In this document: positions 22,281-24,917 of the stretch, piece by piece
Position numbering within the stretch: the first letter of the stretch is position 1
Layout: each line of letters opens with the position of its first letter
NCBI GenBank assembly: GCA_002344425.1
Contig: DDTV01000021.1
Span: 1 to 24,917 of the forward strand
Length of the DNA: 24,917 nt
Direction: 5' to 3'
From: Candidatus Falkowbacteria bacterium UBA2355
Lineage (GTDB): Bacteria > Patescibacteriota > Patescibacteriia > Patescibacteriales > Patescibacteriaceae
The notes under the pieces: model-generated
The model's database searches: none
The model's input: the letters and a program-made list of their open reading frames with translations, nothing else
Told to the model about the DNA's origin: nothing
Position numbers and translations under genes: made by a program

Positions 22281-22692
22281 GCCTTGTCTTGAGGTATGCG
22301 CCGGGTACGCGGATGGTCGCTGAGTTGAAAAACAGCTTAGAGGAAAGTCCGGACTCCAGTAAAAGGCAGTGGGTAACGCCCACCGGGAGTAATCCTAGGG
22401 AAAGTGCCACAGAGACAATACTATCCTTCTTGGCTAAAGCTTTGGAGGAGAAAGGTGAAAAGTTGGTCAGTGTCGCAAAACGGCTATGACCTTCGGGCTT
22501 CGGTGACGAAGCAAACGCGGTAAACCCTGCTTGGAGCAAGAGCAAACCTTGTCCGAAAACGGATAAGAGGAACGTAGCTCGCTCGAATCCCTCAGTGATG
22601 GGGGATCAAGATAGATGGCCGTCGTTCCGCCCTAATGCGCGGAATACAGAATCCGGCTTACAGCGCACCCGGTGTTTATTTCAAGAAAAGGC
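22281..22692 (+). ncRNA. rnpB: RNase P RNA (class A-like)
   Basis: Catalytic RNA that removes 5' leaders from pre-tRNAs. Universal blocks are present in order: GAGGAAAGTCCGG (about 22340-22352), a GGGTAACGCCCACCGG hairpin, AGGGAAAGTGCCACAGAGA, GCGGTAAACCC, then GGAGCAAG, and near the 3' end ATAGATGG and ACAGAATCCGGCTTAC. The core ends pair as P1 (22299-22310 with 22663-22674, one A·C mismatch), and pairing continues outward to 22281/22692. The P15-P17 region is collapsed to one hairpin (22548-22567) with an AAAA loop. Length is about 376 nt for the core and 412 nt with the long P1. Exact ends are inferred from the promoter and pairing. Confidence 0.93.
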
Positions 22693-22705
22693 TTCTAACA
22701 AAACT

Positions 22706-24127
22706 ATGAAAAAATCAGAATTATTTTTTTCCGTTCTGCTTCTGCCGATTGATTTTTTAATGGTTGTCCTAGCCGGTCTGTCGGCTTACTATTTGCGTTT
22801 TTCCGAACTTTCGACCGACATCCGTCCGGTTATTTTTTCTTTGCCGATCGTCGAGTATATGCAGATTCTTTCGGTCATCGGCGTTGTTTGGTTGGTGATA
22901 TTCGCCTTTGCCGGTTTGTATAATTTGCGCGAGCTCGGCAGTTTGAAAACGGAATTGAAGCGCGTCGTTTTCGGTTGCTCGCTCGGATTGGTTGCCGTCG
23001 TTATTATGATTTTCTTTTACCGCGAATTATTCTCTTCGCGTTTTATTGTTTTGACCGGTTGGCTTTTATCCATTCTCTTCGTGGCCATCGGCCGCATTTT
23101 GATTACTTATCTGCGCCGCTTTTTTTATAAGTACGGTCTCGGCGTTCATAAAGTCGTCATCGTCGGCGCCGGCGCGACCTCTGACCGCATTGTCAAAGAA
23201 TTCGCAACGCGTCGCTCGCTGGGTTTTTCAGTGGTTAAACGTTTCGATGATTTTGATTCCGAGGCGAGCGCCGAGCTGGAAGATTATTTAGCTACCAAGG
23301 AAGTTAATAAAATCATTAAAGCCGATCCGAACTTGTCCAAAGCCGATCGTTTGCGGCTTTACGATTTCGCCGATGAACATCATTTGACTTTCAAATACGC
23401 GGCTGACTTGCTTGAGACCAAAGTGCTTCGCGTTGAAGTTGATGAATTGGCCGGCGTGCCGGTTGTTGAAGTTAAAAAGACGCCGCTCGACGGTTGGGGC
23501 AGGGTTTGGAAGCGCTTAGTCGACATAGTCGGTTCTTTGATTTTGATTATTTTGACCAGCCCGATTATGATTCTGACCGCGATTGCCATCAAGCTGGATT
23601 CGCGCGGCCCGATTTTCTTTTCCAAGCTCGATGATGACGCGCCGCTTTATCGTATCGGCCAAGGCGGCAAGAAATTCCGCTATCTCAAGTTTCGTTCGAT
23701 GCTCAATAAAATGAACTCAATGCGTTATAAGGAATTGGCCGATCGCAATATCCGCTCCGACGGACCGATTGTCAAAATCAAAGACGATCCGCGCATTACC
23801 CGCGTCGGCCGCTTTATCCGCCGTTTTTCAATCGATGAATTGCCCGAACTCTTCTTGGTCTTGAAAGGCACGATGAGCTTAGTCGGCCCGCGCCCGCACT
23901 TGCCGGAAGAAGTTGAAAAATATGAAAGCCGTCATAAAAAAGTTATGACGATTAAGCCGGGTATCACCGGCCTGGCGCAGGTTTCGGGTCGTAGCGATTT
24001 AAGCTTTGAAGACGAAGTGCGCCTTGATATTTACTACATTGAAAATTGGTCGATTATTTTTGACCTTATCATTCTACTTAAAACGCCTTTAGCGGTTTTA
24101 TCATTTAAAAAAGGCAGCGCCGTATGA
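22706..24127 (+). CDS. Polyprenyl-phosphate sugar-1-phosphate transferase (WcaJ/WbaP type)
   Basis: 473 aa. Starts surface glycan synthesis by moving a hexose-1-phosphate from a nucleotide sugar to undecaprenyl phosphate. Four N-terminal membrane helices (within about residues 5-135), a Rossmann-like middle (VVIVGAGATSDRIVKEFATRRSL, about 150-175), one more membrane/re-entrant helix (about 275-300) and the C-terminal Bac_transf catalytic domain with KFRSM, RRFSIDELPEL, GTMSLVGPRPHLPEE, KPGITGLAQVSGRSDLSFEDEVRLDIYYI. The sugar specificity is not readable. The ATG at 22706 lies 13 nt after the end of the rnpB helix; the longer frame from 22595 runs inside rnpB and is rejected. Its TGA overlaps the next ATG by 4 bp. 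Confidence 0.93.
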   Translation: MKKSELFFSVLLLPIDFLMVVLAGLSAYYLRFSELSTDIRPVIFSLPIVEYMQILSVIGVVWLVIFAFAGLYNLRELGSLKTELKRVVFGCSLGLVAVVIMIFFYRELFSSRFIVLTGWLLSILFVAIGRILITYLRRFFYKYGLGVHKVVIVGAGATSDRIVKEFATRRSLGFSVVKRFDDFDSEASAELEDYLATKEVNKIIKADPNLSKADRLRLYDFADEHHLTFKYAADLLETKVLRVEVDELAGVPVVEVKKTPLDGWGRVWKRLVDIVGSLILIILTSPIMILTAIAIKLDSRGPIFFSKLDDDAPLYRIGQGGKKFRYLKFRSMLNKMNSMRYKELADRNIRSDGPIVKIKDDPRITRVGRFIRRFSIDELPELFLVLKGTMSLVGPRPHLPEEVEKYESRHKKVMTIKPGITGLAQVSGRSDLSFEDEVRLDIYYIENWSIIFDLIILLKTPLAVLSFKKGSAV

Positions 24128-24917
24128 AAGTTGCTTTGATTCACGATCATTTGGCTCAAGACGGCGGCGCGGAAAAGGTACTGTTGGTTTTGGCCGAGAT
24201 GTATCGCGAGGCGCCGATTTATACTTTGCTGGCCGAGCCGGATGTTGCGAAGAAGTTTTCGCGCCGCATTGAAACTTCGATTATTCAGCGTTTGCCCGGC
24301 GGCATCAAGCATTACCAATGGTATATGCCCTTTATGCCGATGGCTGTCGAGTTTTTCAATCTTAACGGTTATGACCTTGTCATTTCCGATGCCTCGGCTT
24401 TTGCCAAAGGCGTTATTACCGGCACCGATACCTTGCATATTTGTTATTGCCATACGCCGACGCGCTACGTTTGGGATTATACTCATCAATACATCGACGA
24501 ACTGCCTTACAATAAATATTTTAAAAAAGTCATTTCGCTCGTTTTGAATTATATCCGCCTCTGGGACCGGCAGGCCGCCGACCGGGTTGATTTTTTTATC
24601 GCCAATTCCAAAACCGTCCAAAAAAGAATCAAGAAGTATTATCACCGCGATTCGATAGTTATTTATCCGCCGGTTGAAGTTAATAAATACGCCGTGCGCA
24701 ATTCAAGCGGCGAATTCTTTTTGATTGGCGGGCGGTTGGCGAAATATAAGCGCGTTGATATTGTTGTCGAAGCTTTCCGCGATCTCGGTTTGCCTCTTAA
24801 AGTTTTCGGGGACGGCGTTGACCTAGACCGCTTGCGCGAGATAGCGGGGGGAGCGCCGCATATTCAATTTTTAGGTCGCGTATCAGAAGAAGAAAAAATT
24901 AAACTTTTTGAAACCTG
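24124..24917 (+). CDS. Glycosyltransferase, GT4-like (3' end outside window)
   Basis: 264 codons before the window ends, with no stop. Predicted GT-B glycosyltransferase of the mannosyltransferase-like (WbaZ/RfaB type) group, transferring a sugar to a lipid-linked glycan. N-terminal MKVALIHDHLAQDGGAEKVL is typical, then YDLVISDASAFAKGV, CYCHTPTRYVWDY, and the hinge DFFIANSKTVQKRIKKYY followed by IYPPVEVNKY. The start of the donor-binding domain reads FFLIGGRLAKYKRVDIVVEAF and KVFGDGVDLDRLRE. The ATG overlaps the stop of the upstream transferase by 4 bp, so the two are coupled. The E-x7-E segment of the second domain lies past the edge. Confidence 0.9.
   Translation, partial: MKVALIHDHLAQDGGAEKVLLVLAEMYREAPIYTLLAEPDVAKKFSRRIETSIIQRLPGGIKHYQWYMPFMPMAVEFFNLNGYDLVISDASAFAKGVITGTDTLHICYCHTPTRYVWDYTHQYIDELPYNKYFKKVISLVLNYIRLWDRQAADRVDFFIANSKTVQKRIKKYYHRDSIVIYPPVEVNKYAVRNSSGEFFLIGGRLAKYKRVDIVVEAFRDLGLPLKVFGDGVDLDRLREIAGGAPHIQFLGRVSEEEKIKLFET

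Noticed and set aside
22274..22489. 71-aa plus-strand frame downstream of a strong promoter
   Set aside because: It lies wholly within rnpB, whose conserved RNA blocks explain the sequence.
22595..22705. 37-codon N-terminal extension of the sugar transferase
   Set aside because: It is the 3' part of rnpB; the membrane protein begins naturally at ATG 22706.
33..24917. Alternative genetic code (UGA as Gly, code 25)
   Set aside because: UGA ends several well-defined genes (stops at 2624-2626, 3847-3849, 24125-24127) and no gene needs in-frame UGA.
1..24917. CRISPR arrays, insertion sequences, prophage or defence systems
   Set aside because: No repeat-spacer pattern, transposase, integrase, terminal inverted repeats or defence-type genes were seen.

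Overview
The window looks like a chromosomal segment of a Patescibacteria (CPR) bacterium, most likely a Parcubacteria-type lineage. This is inferred from gene content and protein style: compact housekeeping genes, several degenerate enzyme relatives, a single-subunit glycyl-tRNA synthetase, PilT and DprA in a small genome, an RNHCP-family protein, a winged-helix/nucleotidyltransferase protein of a type I associate with CPR genomes, and tRNAs without an encoded CCA. UGA is a normal stop (code 11). G+C looks moderate by eye. Gaps are mostly 1-17 bp, with several 4-bp stop/start overlaps, and almost no start codon has a Shine-Dalgarno sequence in front of it. No mobile element, CRISPR array or prophage is visible.

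Layout. (a) 33-5773, minus strand: an apparent operon read rmuC, winged-helix/nucleotidyltransferase protein, Wzy/O-antigen-ligase-like membrane protein, glyS, M16 zinc peptidase. Its promoter overlaps, face to face, a plus-strand promoter for a 49-residue membrane micro-protein (5814-5963). (b) 6005-9595, minus strand: tRNA-Val(GAC), tRNA-Ile(UAU), dprA and topA from one promoter, ending at a shared bidirectional terminator. dprA starts three bases after the mature 3' end of tRNA-Ile. (c) 9585-11352: a degenerate DHH-family protein (minus), tRNA-Glu(UUC) (plus) and a small DUF2784-like membrane protein (minus). (d) 11422-22216, plus strand: trxB, pilT, a conserved-looking 108-aa protein, a secreted/anchored beta-propeller protein, a polytopic membrane protein, an HtrA-like protein with no catalytic triad, pgk, a divergent iPGM relative, murJ and an RNHCP-domain gene. 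(e) 22245-24917, plus strand: rnpB (RNase P RNA) with its own strong promoter, then a polyprenyl-phosphate sugar-1-phosphate transferase and a family-4-like glycosyltransferase cut by the window edge.

Themes. Envelope and surface glycan (Wzy-like protein, MurJ, initiating sugar transferase, glycosyltransferase), DNA uptake and genome maintenance (PilT, DprA, TopA, RmuC), lower glycolysis (PGK plus an iPGM relative) and tRNA processing. The observations I rate highest are: the RNase P RNA with a minimal AAAA-capped P15 hairpin and no GGU, matching tRNAs without encoded CCA; three enzyme relatives in one window that have lost catalytic residues (HtrA-like, iPGM-like, DHH-like); the face-to-face promoter pair with a micro-protein; the tRNA-Ile/dprA junction; and the near absence of Shine-Dalgarno sites together with several near-leaderless promoters. 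No clearly new multi-gene defence or mobile system was found.
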